The notes under the pieces: generated by a model | Seen by the model: only the letters and a program-made list of their open reading frames with translations | What the model was told of the DNA's origin: nothing | The model's database searches: none | Shown here: positions 9,888-21,127 of the stretch, in pieces | Layout: the number at the start of each line of letters is the position of its first letter | How positions within the stretch are numbered: position 1 is the first letter of the stretch | Made by a program: the position numbers and the translations under genes | NCBI RefSeq assembly: GCF_025370935.1 | Contig: NC_133494.1 | Location: forward strand, 4,742,554 to 4,806,553 | Direction: 5' to 3' | Length of the DNA: 64,000 nucleotides | Source: Choristoneura fumiferana | Taxonomy: Eukaryota > Arthropoda > Insecta > Lepidoptera > Tortricidae

Positions 9888-10880
9888 AGTATACTAATGT
9901 GACACAACATTTCTACTATTAAACTGTACTACTTTTGTCCCCTCGCTGACGGGACAGAATAACAACAAGAAATAGTTAATCCGCCCAAATATTGAAATAA
10001 AACCTGTCTTCAGTATTACAAATTGAGCCTAAACTAATTCCCAAACTAGCAGAGTAGTTGTATTTATAAAAAAATTGTCCTGTCATTTTAGTTTTATTTT
10101 TGTTTATGATATAATGTTAGTCAGTCTGAGTTTGTTACCATTATGATTACATTAATCCAGTGGCAGTTAAAAAAAACTCAACTTATTAATTGGAGCAAAG
10201 GATTTATAATACTTTTTTTTGCAATATTCTTTTCCCATATTTTCATCCTAAAATATGTAAAAAAATTACCAATAAATAATTAATGGATGGGACTAACTAA
10301 GCTCAATTCTACTTGCGATAGAGACTTGAAATTTGACAAACATAATTCCTTGAGGATTGTTGCAATGCACTAAGAAGGGATTCTTTGAAATTAGGGTACT
10401 GACCAACATTTTTAATCCTTTGAGATTGAAAACACGATATTATATTCAATTTGGTAACATTTAGGTATGTTAATTAAAGGTTGTTTTCCTCATTATTAGT
10501 AAAATACCACATCAAACCGAAATTATATATTGTTACAGTGAGTTTAAATACATTATTCCTATAGGTGAATAACAAAATGTGTGGTTTTGCATCATTTTAG
10601 CATTATTTATCATTGTTAGGATTGTGTAAATATGCAAATGTTAAAACAAATAATGTTTGTAAAGGGACAAAAGGAATATTGTTAAAGGATAAGCATACAT
10701 AGATAATAAACAGTAACAAGCTAACAAGCATGCATTTGCATTTAAAGTGTTGTATGTAGTATACCTATATAAATGTATGCACAAATGTCAATCTTATCAA
10801 TTATTTTTATATTAATCATAATCAGACAACAGGGTTCTGTTTTTGTACTCTTGGGTGGGACAATGTTTGATTAAAAATGT
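9888..10880. other. AT-rich stretch without recognised feature
   Basis: Nothing beyond AT-rich, apparently intronic sequence was seen on either strand. Confidence 0.5.
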
Positions 10881-10889
10881 TAATAAATT

Positions 10890-11560
10890 GAAATGCATAT
10901 TAATTTGGGTAAGTAATTGAATATATAAAAACAAAACATATAGTATTCATTACATATAACTTCACTTTCTATATTTTTTAAATATAACATACGTTTGCTA
11001 TAACGCTCATAACGTATAATGATAAAATATATAATGTCATTATATATAATGAGCTGTGGACAATAATATTCGCAACCTCTAACAATCAAAACATATAACA
11101 TTCATTTAATCTTACAACGGAAAACATAACGCTCAAACATATAAATAAAAAAAAAAAAACTTCTACGGTTTCTTCGCTGCTATAAATCGCTTCTGCTCCG
11201 AACCGTCATGCTCGCTCGCTTCGCTCGCTCGCACAAATTTTGAAGTAAAACTGCAATACAAAAATTAAAGGGTGATAAACACCCAATTTTCTGGTTTTAA
11301 AATTTATATCACTTGATATTATATTATATTAATGTTGTATAAGAAGTTATCACGTATTATAAGCGGTATGCCTTATGTATGTTATATAATATGAATTTAG
11401 CCCATAAACATGTTATTTCTTGTGAAAGTATATAATGTTATACTAATTGAACGTTATATTTAACGAAATTATAGTGTTTCATGTTATACATAATGTAATT
11501 ATACATAATGAACGTTTATAATATGAAATTATATCAAACGTTTTTATATAACTTGGGACG
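10890..11560. repeat. AT-rich element with repeated ATAACG/ATATAATG motifs and a GCTCGCTCGC patch
   Basis: Words such as ATATAATG, AACGTTATA and ATAACGCTCA recur on both strands from about 10940 to 11540, on either side of a GC-rich patch TGCTCGCTCGCTTCGCTCGC (11210-11229). The arrangement suggests one mobile element with simple AT-rich arms. Boundaries are approximate and no target duplication was found. Confidence 0.45.
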
Positions 11561-11569
11561 CACCCTATT

Positions 11570-12445
11570 AATTTAAATACTACATTATTATCATCAATGG
11601 GGTATCATCTTTTTAAGTTAAATAGAGAAATCTTGCTAAATTGTAACACATGGCTAATATTATCTGATACCTGATACTTATCAAATTCTGGGTTGGGAAC
11701 ATGTAAGGGGACTGTTTCTTGGGGTGTTTGAAAATTTTTAATTACTTTTGTAAATATCTAGTTTTATTTATGGTATAATACTAGACAGGTTTTAAAATAT
11801 GGTTGTTTTTAAACACAGACACATTTTCTTTGACATTTAAAAATTTAAAAAAAGCCAAGGACAACGATTTTCCAATTAGTGGAGAAATGCCCCTTGTGAA
11901 TAAGCTTTCAATAATTTACAAGTTAATAAGAATGTAATAACAGTGATATATATCACTGTTACTGTGTTACTAAGTTGCTTTATTTTATTATGCAATTGGT
12001 TTCAGGATGTTATGTCTGTAGATCATTGGACACTTCCCAGATTTGAGTCATAGTGACTCATTCATACGTTCTATAGAAACGTAAATATCAATGACGTCTC
12101 TAAGATATACAAGGGCAAAATACTAACACATCTTAACTCCACATGCTGTAACAAAACTCGAATTAGTATTAAGCTGAGTTTAGTATTATTGTTTCACCAC
12201 ATAACTTATTTATAGTATGATTGTTAATTAATACAGTCTTGTTATTTATTGTAAGGTGGTGGTACTTGATGAAACCCAAACAAATCTCTTTCTTTCTTTA
12301 CGTGTATGGGACTATCAAACCTGAAACTAGGTTTAAAAACTGAAACTAGTTTTTTTCCAGCAAGTAGCCATAAATGAGATAAGTTTACTTTTAGAGTCTG
12401 ACAAAGATTTGCTTTGCTTTTTTCTTACTAATTATTACCTTATAT
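11570..12445. other. AT-rich stretch without recognised feature (end of probable intron)
   Basis: No gene or repeat recognised. A short palindrome AACAGTGATATATATCACTGTT occurs at 11938-11959. The stretch ends in the pyrimidine-rich acceptor of the next exon. Confidence 0.5.
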
Positions 12446-12451
12446 TTCCAG

Positions 12452-12608
12452 AGCTGAACCCCTCCAGAACCAATCCTGCCAAGAGACTCCCTCCTGCCTG
12501 TTCTGCATGCAATTATATGGCCAGCTATAGATGGAAGATTATTTCGATTTTTTTAGTTTTCCTAGCATGTTTATTTACTTACACTATTTACCTGCATGTG
12601 TATGAAAG
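12452..12608 (+). CDS. start-codon exon of an unrecognised type II membrane protein (coding from 12517)
   Basis: The acceptor (accttatatttccag) is strong. ATG at 12517 opens MASYRWK, then a hydrophobic run IISIFLVFLACLFTYTIYL (residues about 8-26), and the exon ends two bases into an Arg codon at donor ag|gtttga. A basic tail followed by one membrane segment at the very N-terminus predicts type II topology, as in many Golgi glycosyltransferases and sulfotransferases. An upstream ATG at 12507 in another frame gives a 7-codon uORF that overlaps the start and could dampen translation. The leader is also open upstream, so an upstream in-frame start is not excluded. The phase fits the exon at 46384. 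Product not recognised. Confidence 0.5.
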
Positions 12609-12859
12609 GTTTGATAAGACAAACAAACTATTTATTTTAGGGGTATTTACTTGATAATGTACCAATAAAAACCTACTTGTCTTAACATACTTTAGGTACA
12701 ATTAATAAAAGCGACGAAAACGTAAATTAAGATGAAAGATGAAAACTTATTTACGTCACATGCGATTCTAAGTATCGTAATCATGATTTCAGGAAAACTC
12801 TCCACGTATAAGATAGATATACCTAACAGGTCAGTGGTAGGCTATAGATTTCGCGGCAG

Positions 12860-13010
12860 GCACAAAGATAGGTACGGTCCAAAGCATATATTATCGTTAC
12901 CAAGACGTCAAAAATATCTATACAACTTTTTGCAACTAAACATAAGGTCGATGTATACATACATATTTTGACGCTATGGCTGAATATATATTTTTGCATT
13001 CCACTATACA
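12860..13010. mobile_element. diverged snap-back MITE related to 5661-5799
   Basis: Contains CACAAAGATAGGTACGGTCC, CAAAAATATCTATACAA and TGTATACATACATATTTTG in the order and orientation of that family, with many changes. Confidence 0.4.
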
Positions 13011-13014
13011 GAGG

Positions 13015-13220
13015 CCGTATTGTCTAACGCGCTGACGTTTGCTGTATTTCTTTCTGTCTTACGGTATAAGATGGTGACAGAAAGAGATGGTAATATTGTT
13101 CCGTGGCGAAACATCGTAAGTGTGAGATTCTATTTAGGAGACTTTTACTACATGTATGATGGTTTTTACGCCGAGATTAGAACTGTAGGAGACCTATTTC
13201 ATCGTTATGTATAAGTTTTA
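13015..13220. repeat. partial copy of GGCCGTATTGTCTAACG repeat
   Basis: Starts GAGGCCGTATTGTCTAACGC followed by GCTGACGTTTGC, then TAAGATGGTGACAGAAAGAG. Related sequences are at 32946-33060, 33729-33860, 33864-34110 and 58256-58374. Confidence 0.5.
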
Positions 13221-14180
13221 ATACTTGTGTTAGCCACGATGGAACGAATAAGGCGTGTACGTTTAGGGTGAGAGGTTTGTTTATTTGTGCATAAAACATG
13301 TTATAAAAAATAAATATCACGGGACAATTCACACCAATTGAACTAGTCCCAAAGTAAGCTTAGCAAAGCTTGGTTATGGGTACTAAGCAACGGATAAATA
13401 TAATTATATAGATAGAAACATACTTAAATACATAGTAAATACCCAAGACCCGAGAACAAATATTCGTATAGTATTTCTCGAAAACGGTTTGACCGATTTA
13501 ATTACGGTTGCTGTAAAAGATCGGTGATTGGTTCTTGGGTAGGTACAAGGTAGGTATATGATTTTAACTTGCCAGAGGGCGATTTTTGTATTTTTTTTTA
13601 CATTGTAAGCAGACAGATGCTACATATCTACGTATAATTCACAGGCTTTGGTTAAATATGTGACCGCTCCTTATCTATGGTAGGTAATATTAATATTGAT
13701 CGAAAGTTAAATTATTCTGATTTTTGATATTTAAAATCTAGTGTTCAGTAAAAAGATACTTTAATTAATACTTCCCTCCCATTAACATAGTCATGAAGGT
13801 AAATTTTTGCAAATCAATTACTTTATTATTCACAGGTTCTATAACACATATCCCACCAATGAATAATCCCACAAATTCCTGAAAATACGGCATTGGCAAT
13901 AAATACTTATCGCAGATAGACACGCAACCATTAGTTAACAGTGGCTTCATAGAGTCACTAATTGGATTGCCAACGTTGCGTTTAGCTTAAAAGATTAATA
14001 ATTCAATCGCCGTTAAGTACCCCATTAACAATCGAAACTTATCAGCACCCGATTACGCTACATGATAAACTTGTTCATGGATGATTAGATACGTTAACGA
14101 CCTCTTTACTTCTGGCGATACCTACCTATATACCTAAGGGTTCGCATAGGTACCCCACTTTAAGAAACCCTGATCTAACC
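13221..14180. other. no recognised feature
   Basis: AT-rich DNA with scattered short repeats; no coding signal seen. Confidence 0.45.
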
Positions 14181-14181
14181 A

Positions 14182-14290
14182 ACTTAAAAAGTTGAAAAAC
14201 CAAACTTGTCATTTCAAAGTTCAGTATCTCAAAATCATCTGAACCGGTTTTAATGACACATAGCTAAGAACCACCTCAAGGAAAGCTTTT
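14182..14290. repeat. half copy of the AACCCCCGACGCAAAAAGAG repeat family
   Basis: Matches one end of the 25116-25337 copy (AAAAAGTTGAAAAACC, GTCATTTCAAAGTTCAGTAT, TGAACCGGTTTTAATG). The opposite end is missing. Confidence 0.55.
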
Positions 14291-15410
14291 AAGTAAAAAA
14301 GGTATAGGTTCCACAATGGGTCACGATTCAGTTGTATATAACTACCTACATAGGTAGTATATTTTATTAAACCACGATGAGGATGGGATCAGGAAATATA
14401 TGGACTAATAAATCTACGTTCTTGCTTTTCACTTGCTTCTGCTTCTACTTCCTAACCTAAACCACCAAGTTTAGCTCTACCACATCACCACCCGTTTTAA
14501 GCAAGTTCAGTTCACCTCAAAGTCGCAAGCTTTGCAAGTTTTCGCATAAATACACATCGTTGAGCGAGCAGACGTTCAACATGTCGCTCTAAAAGAGCTT
14601 TCAATCCTTTAGTGGTAGGTTGTACCTCTCTGAGCGTACCTAACCTATTCGGTTTTCTATTCATTGAACGATCGACGTCTTTTCATGCGTCCTTGCATTG
14701 CAAACTCACGTTCACTATGAACAACAAATTTTAAGAGTAGATTAAACTATAATGTCTACTTCGCGGGTTTTAGCCTTGTAGGACGTCTCCATCATATTCA
14801 TTAAAACAATTTAGGTGTTCAAAAATATCTGAACACACAATAACATGTGATAGGCAAACATGGTCGTGGTCTCGTGGTCAGATACTTTGCGCACCTAGAC
14901 TGTTATGATGGCATGGCGATAGTACTTCAATTATAATATATTTCACCTATGATGAGTTCGTTTCGAGTTTGAAAGTTTTAGAGATGTACCATTTATCGAG
15001 TGAACTATCGATTTTTCTACGAGTTATTAGTGCCTATTTTTGGAGAAGTTGCATTATATTTCATAAAATAATATTTTTCCAGTTTTCCGCCCACCGGGCC
15101 ACGGTTTTCTCGTTCTCGCTCAAAATAATCCCTCAAACGAATTACAAACTCCCGACTCTAGGGGTTCAAAACAGTCTTATTAACAGAAATTAACAATAAC
15201 AAAATACAATGTAAAAAAATGAAATGGAAACAACTCGTATACAAGGCAGACGCACTCGTACTGACAGTGATACTGACAAGCACTGGCCACAAGAGGCACA
15301 AGATGGCTGCGGCCGTGTTTCAAATAGCCGCGTTTACAAAATCTTGCAAGTTTTGTTTAAAAATTTAAAATATTTGTGTTCATGGTTATTGAATAATGCA
15401 CCGCGGCAAT

Positions 15411-15811
15411 GAGGGCTATCGTTTTTTGTCTCACTAGATGGCGCACTGTTGCGTGAGGTTTTTAAGTATGGCTTTCAAAGTCTGTTATTACGGGCGTGAA
15501 AACAAAGTTTAGATTAAAATCATATTTAATACACCTTAAAACCGTAGCATAAAAATATCGAGCATACCACAGTGTTGCAAAGTCCCCGTTTTGTTCGGAA
15601 AAAAGGGAGGACAAAGGTTTCCGAAAGACAAAACTGTCTCAAAACACAGACATTCATTGCCCCGGAACGCATATTTGCCATAATTAATTTCATATATTGC
15701 AAAATATTCACAAAATTATTCTAATTATAAAAAAAACTATGAGATTTGACATTTCGGAGACCTCACGCTACACTAGCGCCTCTAGCGGCGAATTCATACG
15801 CGATAGCCCTC
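15411..15811 (+). mobile_element. MITE, GAGGGCTATCG family, copy 1
   Basis: Terminal inverted repeats GAGGGCTATCG / CGATAGCCCTC with flanking AT dinucleotides. The ends carry TCACTAGATGGCGCACTG and TAGCGCCTCTAGCGGCGAAT. The interior has no transposase. Copies 2 and 3 are at 53011-53420 and 61441-61846; open frames inside all three are shared non-coding sequence. Confidence 0.9.
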
Positions 15812-15814
15812 ATT

Positions 15815-17150
15815 GCACGCACAATAACTGTCGAATCTAAACTGACTGGCAATGGAGAGGGCTAGCCCGGCGGCGTACTTTTATTTGGGAATGAAATTCC
15901 AATTGTTGATGCATTGTTAGTTTTTTAAGGAAAAATAAGGTCGTGTTAGGTACCTATTGTAGTCTAAACAATAATGTAACCGCTTGCATAAATAAAGTAA
16001 CGATTTCAGTACTTTATCCTCATGTTATCAGTAAGGTACTTACCTACTTTACAGTACTATTTTCCAATGTAGCGAAGGACCAAGCATATTTTATCTCTTG
16101 TGCTAAATTCACAAACTTGATGAACGTATACGCCTTTTATTGTATAACATACCTCTAATTTACATATTTTAATTCGTCTAATGACTAGTATAGGTAGTGC
16201 CACGAGAGTTGAAGTGAATGATTGGTTACACTACACACACAGGTACATGAAGAACTGATTGTATAAAAGGAGAATGAATTAAATGAATGAGTGAATGTCA
16301 AAATCCCGCTGTCATTACATTTCATGTTCTTGTGTGCGTGACCTCAACTCTGGTGGCACTACCTATATGATTATTGTCGAATATGGATCGTGTTGTTTAG
16401 ATAACAGATCTCCTGACTTCTGATAGGCTCGTCATACATTGTTGAAGTCCAAAAAAATATTCCACTTAAGTGACAATCGGTACAGAATTCATTCGTCACT
16501 GGTCAGGTCACGTACAATGTGTACCAACTGAATGTCTAATTAATACTAGTTTGCGCGTTTCGTAAATATTGAAACTGAAATATCCTTGAGCTCGATACTA
16601 ACGCAAACATTACTTTAACTAATTAGTTATGGTGAATTCACTTACGTCTGCACGCGACGTATTAGGCAAGTGTTACTAAATGAATGAAAAACATTTCCGA
16701 AATCTGAGTTGCTTGAATCCATATGGTTTTTGGCAACGGCGGCTGCAGCAGAACTGAAAGTATTTTACAGGATTTGTTTTAAAGTATAGCCACAAAACAG
16801 ATAAGTACAGAAGTCAATCTCGTGTGTATGTACTTCACTTTTAATACCTACACTACGCCCGGCAGTCGCACTAGGGTTGTCAACTATTGCTTATGCACAA
16901 AAAACTATTGTTGTAGTGGCACTCGTTTCTATTTGCTGGATTTATTTTTGAGAATGAAACGGGAAGAATGGAATTATAAATTAATAATAGCTAAAATGTT
17001 TTAATGTTTGTCATTGTGATATTATAAATTTGTCACAGAAAATATCTTGCAACGATTTCGACATATTTTAATGAGTAATAAATTCGCATTCTCCATTATT
17101 GCACAAAAAAGTTCACAGACGCGTGTCTCAAGCAGATGGCACTCGCGCTC
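15815..17150. other. no recognised feature
   Basis: AT-rich DNA. Weak inverted similarity between CACGAGAGTTGAAGTGAATG (16202) and AACTCTGGTGGCACTACCTA (16348) suggests an old foldback element, but I cannot bound it. Confidence 0.4.
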
Positions 17151-17155
17151 GCACT

Positions 17156-17253
17156 GCAGGGCTACTACGAAACACGAAACTCGAAGTTAGAAACGAGAGC
17201 GAGAGGGACGGTACGATACGAACTTCGAGTTTCCGAGTTTCGTAGTAGCCCTG
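17156..17253. mobile_element. snap-back MITE, GCAGGGCTACTACG family, copy 2
   Basis: Arms GCAGGGCTACTACGAAAC...CGAAGTT and AACTTCGAG...CGTAGTAGCCCTG; centre AACGAGAGCGAGAGGGACGG. Confidence 0.88.
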
Positions 17254-17298
17254 TTGGTCCCAACCGGTCCGAGATATCGTGTCCGTGAGCAGTATCTA

Positions 17299-17466
17299 CA
17301 GGGCTATTTGTAATTCACTAGTATCCCCTCAACCCGAAACTCCCACCACTCAAACAAATGTCTCTTGTTTTACGGCTCCATTTAAAAAATCGTAAAACAA
17401 AAAACATTTGTTTAAGTGGCAGGAGTTCAGTGTTAAAAGGATGCCAGTGAATTACAAATAACCCTG
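17299..17466. mobile_element. TA-flanked snap-back MITE
   Basis: Terminal inverted repeats CAGGGCTATTTGTAATTCAC / GTGAATTACAAATAACCCTG, directly flanked by TA on both sides (17297-17298, 17467-17468), as expected for Tc1/mariner-type insertion. A second pair of inner arms (ACAAATGTCTCTTGTTTTAC / GTAAAACAAAAAACATTTGT) extends the hairpin. Confidence 0.88.
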
Positions 17467-17504
17467 TATGTGTGCGTTGCTCGAGCGCACTTTGTATGTA
17501 GATT

Positions 17505-17594
17505 AGTGATGGGCCGAATGTGGTTTGAAGTTTGAACCGAATACGAACTTCGGCCGAACATTCGGTAAAAATTAAAACTTCGGCTGAATTCGGC
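17505..17594. repeat. CGGCCGAA-rich repeat interrupted by a SINE-like element
   Basis: Contains repeated TTCGGCCGAAC / GAATTCGGC words and resumes after the inserted retroposon at 17875-17900 (TCGGCCGAACTTCGGTTCAA). Confidence 0.6.
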
Positions 17595-17874
17595 TTGCAG
17601 GTGGTAGGACATTGTGCAAGGTCCGCCCGGATTGCTACCACCATCTTGCTCGCTAATCCTGCCGTGAAGCAGCAGTGCTTGCACTGTTGTGTTTCGGCGT
17701 GGAGAGTAAGACAGCCGGTGAAATAACTGGCACTTGAGGTATCCCATCTTAGGCCTCTAGGTTGGCAACGCATCTGCAATACCCCTGGTGTTGCAGATGT
17801 TTATGGGCGGTGGTGATCTCTTACCATCAGGAGACCCACTTGCTTGTTAGCCATCCAGTCAAATAAAAAAAAAA
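17595..17874 (+). mobile_element. polyA-tailed SINE-like retroposon, copy 2 (nested)
   Basis: Nearly full length, from TTGCAGGTGGTAGGAC to CCATCCAGTCAAATAAAAAA. It sits inside the CGGCCGAA repeat, so it is the younger of the two. Confidence 0.85.
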
Positions 17875-17899
17875 TCGGCCGAACTTCGGTTCAACAACC

Positions 17900-19140
17900 T
17901 GCCTCCAGTGAATTTTAATGCCTGACTACTTCTCATGCTCGTAAAGTTCGTGTTTATGTTGGATCTAGGTGACACAAAATGCATTTTTATGCTCTAATGC
18001 ATAAAGTAAGATCTTCGTCTAAGGCCAAGGTAATCAGGTGCTAACAGACACAAACAAAATATTTTCATTATATTTTTTAATAATTTTTAATTTGTATAAA
18101 ATAAACTCAAAAACAATGAAATAATAAATAAATACTTATAATGCTAATGTATTGCAAGCATGAAAAATAATATGTAACTATTAAAGTGAACAATGTTTCT
18201 ACTGTTGTTATAAAAGCAGAGTATAAACTCGAGCATTAAACCCATTTTCCCCTCGACGCGTCCATCCACACTCGCCGTACCGGCTCGGCAGCTCGGGTGG
18301 CTATATGAACGTCTCTGATAAAATGGCTCGTTTTATGCTCTTGTTGTACAAACTAACTACTATTACATTTAATGGTCTTCCCTTCAATTTATTTAATTAC
18401 CATGTTTCTCTTCTCTAACAAACATGCCATCTAAAGTAATGTGATTTTTTTATTTTGATCGGTTCAATTACTCGGTGTTGCAAGTGTATTTAGAAAAATC
18501 TGTGAGTGCAATTTTGTTTCTTTTTAAAAATAAAGATATGTTTTCTTTCAGTAAATTTGCCTATCTTCAGCATTACTTTAATTACAAGTGGCAATAAAAC
18601 TTTCCATTATGTATATTATAGGACGGTTGTCAACCCTAGTAAAATAAATAATTATAAACACATACACGCTAACACGAGCAGGTAGGATGCAGGTAGTAAA
18701 GTTAAATTTCCGAGATTGAATGAGGTTATTTAATTAACATTTTAAGTACGTTAGTCGTAAATTTTTTATCAATTTTGCTAATTTACTCTTACGTCTTCAA
18801 ACTAACTACAAATGTAGTGAGTAACAACACGGGAACAAAACCGTCTGGCTCTTGAATAGGAACACGTTGCTACGGTATTATGTTTGCAATGAATACCATT
18901 TAAAACTAAACCAAGGTCAAAGCCAAAACAAAATTATGCGATATGTTTTCGTGTGTGACTGCTTTATGTGAGTGACCGCTAAAGTTATCTGATGTTAATT
19001 ATAATAGTTTTGTTTGACAATGTGTATAGTGCTCATTTGTGTAGTTACATATCTCTATTGTTATAATATTAGGTACACTTTGATTATCGTGCAAAGTAGC
19101 TCAGCCCCGCAGGTGCGATCGTGTGATCCTACGTAATAGT
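17900..19140. other. no recognised feature
   Basis: AT-rich. A small GC-rich patch at 18245-18300 (CTCGACGCG...GGCTCGGCAGCTCGGGTGG) has no open frame with splice sites. Confidence 0.4.
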
Positions 19141-19142
19141 TA

Positions 19143-19961
19143 AAAACCAGCCAAGAACGTGTCGGACACGCCCAAGATGGGTCCAGTAGCTATTACGAAA
19201 AAATCAAGTAATATTTTTCTGATGATTTCGAATTTTTTACGGAATCTTCCAAGTTTAGGTATATTTTATACCTTAGGCTGCGATTTACTCTTAAACTACT
19301 AATAATTCTCAAGTAATCTTAGCCGTTATAATTTTCCTTGTAAATTTGATGTACTTACCACCATCCTGAATTTTTTAAATTTTTCCACCCAACAGTTTAG
19401 ATTTTAGAGGGGGGGGGGAAGTTTTTTTATTTTTATTCGACTGAATGGAAAACGAGCAAGTGGGTCTCCACCACCAGGTAAGAGATCCCCACCGCCCATA
19501 AACATCTGCAACACCAGGGTTATTGCAGATGCAGATGCGTTGCCAACTTAGAGGCCTAAGATGGGATACCTCACGTGCCAGTAAGTTCACCGGCTGTCTT
19601 ACTCTCAACACCGAAACACAACAGTGCAAGCAGTGCAAGTACGATTTTAAATGAAAATATGCACTTTGAAGTTGAATATTTCGCGGATCACTGAATCGAA
19701 AAATTGTACTCGAGTAGTTATATGATATTATATGATCGTAGTTACTCGAGAAAAAAACCACCCCCACGTTAGGCCTATGGGAGGTACCCTAAAAAAGTTT
19801 TTATTTTTTATTTTACCACTGTCGGTGTGACCGTGTATATTCATGCCAAATTACAGCTTTCTAGTAATGGTCTCTGAGCTTAGCTTCGGACAGACAGACA
19901 GACAGACGAACAGACATGGCGAAACTACAAGGGTTCCTAGTTGACTACGGAACCCTAAAAA
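19143..19961 (+). mobile_element. long MITE-like element CGTGTCGGACACGCCC family, copy 1 (interrupted)
   Basis: Begins AAAACCAGCCAAGAACGTGT and ends ACTACGGAACCCTAAAA, the same ends as 26113-26669. It includes GGTATATTTTATACCTTAGG and a GACAGACAGACA tract. A SINE-like retroposon (19421-19640) splits it. No transposase. Confidence 0.8.
19421..19640 (-). mobile_element. polyA-tailed SINE-like retroposon, copy 3 (nested, 5' truncated)
   Basis: On the minus strand it begins within the body (GCACTGTTGTGTTTCGGTGT) and ends in an A-rich tail at 19421. A duplicated CAGATG (TTGCAGATGCAGATGCG) distinguishes this copy. The host element resumes at 19641. Confidence 0.82.
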
Positions 19962-20682
19962 GCCTGCCAAGTGCGAGTCGAACGCATCTACAAATTACAA
20001 ACGCACGTACAAATTTATAGGTAGGTGTCTATGAATTTCCAATGTTAACAGAGGCCCTGTCCTAAGCAAAATGTACGGAGAGTGAAATTATATTAGACGG
20101 TTATTTACAGACATAAAAAAAAAAGATTTTCAGGTTTTTCTTTTTGGGTTCTGCTATACCTACGAGCTATATGTTCATATCAAATCAAATTGCAAGTTTC
20201 TAGGACAACCAGAAGAAGTACCCTATACGTTTTCGCTTACGGCAATTTTTACGGAAACACCTTTTTTAATGACCGTAGGTATATTTTTATTGCGTGACTA
20301 TAAAGTTAGATTTTTTCACTGCTTCAATGAATACCTAGCAGACCCGAGTATTTGATATTATTTTCAGCTTGATAACCCCACGCGATCTTAAGAAAAAGGG
20401 TCTTGATAGATATGCCGCAATGTATTGCCAGTTGTATGAAATAACTGTATTGCAAATTCGGCCTAAAATTCTGAAAGGACAGGATAATGGCGGAAATATC
20501 GACGTGATGTAATAGCCTACGCTGACGCCGCACGCAGCCCATCTAAATTGATACTCAATCACACGATAATGGTATTTTATCGGCACGCTAATATTATTTA
20601 TTTATTTCATCATTGCACTTTGTACAGTCACCTTAGGTCTAAGTATAACCCTGTTTAAGGGCATAGCAATATTAGCAACATG

Positions 20683-20948
20683 TCGAAAATACAAACTGAG
20701 ACATGGATGCACAGAAAAACCAGAAAAAGAGACCAGCACTGGGAATCGAACCCAGGTCCTCAGCAATCCGTGCTGCGTGCTATAACCCCTACACCAATGC
20801 TGGACAGGAATCCAGACAAGAAGTTCTCTTTTTCTGGTTTTTCTGTGCATCCATGTCTCAGTTTGTATTTTCGATATGGGATACCCGTGAAAGTAATAAA
20901 TTTGGAGTTGAAATAAAAATACAAAAAGGCTAAAAAAAAACAATCATA
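20683..20948 (+). mobile_element. tRNA-like SINE with 5' inverted repeat, copy B
   Basis: Flanked by the 13-base direct repeat ATTAGCAACATGT on both sides. Starts CGAAAATACAAACTGAGACA; the complement of this segment recurs at 20825-20875. Here the tRNA-like core (GGGAATCGAACCC, TATAACCCCTACACC) runs opposite to the 3' tail. Open frames on both strands here are shadows of the palindrome. Confidence 0.85.
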
Positions 20949-21127
20949 ATTAGCAACATGTATTAGTATTGAAATATATTGCACTTATTTATGTGTTACC
21001 AGACTGTTGCTAGACATCACTCATTGATAATTTTTGTGTGACACATAATAATATAGTTATAGCTAACAATAATAATAATAGAAAAGTTCTTGAATGGTGT
21101 CCGCGGATCGGAAAGTTCGCATAGGTA

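Noticed and set aside
17318..17779. 153-residue minus-strand open frame
   Set aside because: Spans a TA-flanked MITE and a SINE-like retroposon; the same frame appears in other copies of the retroposon.
20602..20943. Overlapping 74-113-residue frames on both strands
   Set aside because: Produced by a palindromic SINE-like element bounded by a 13-base target duplication.
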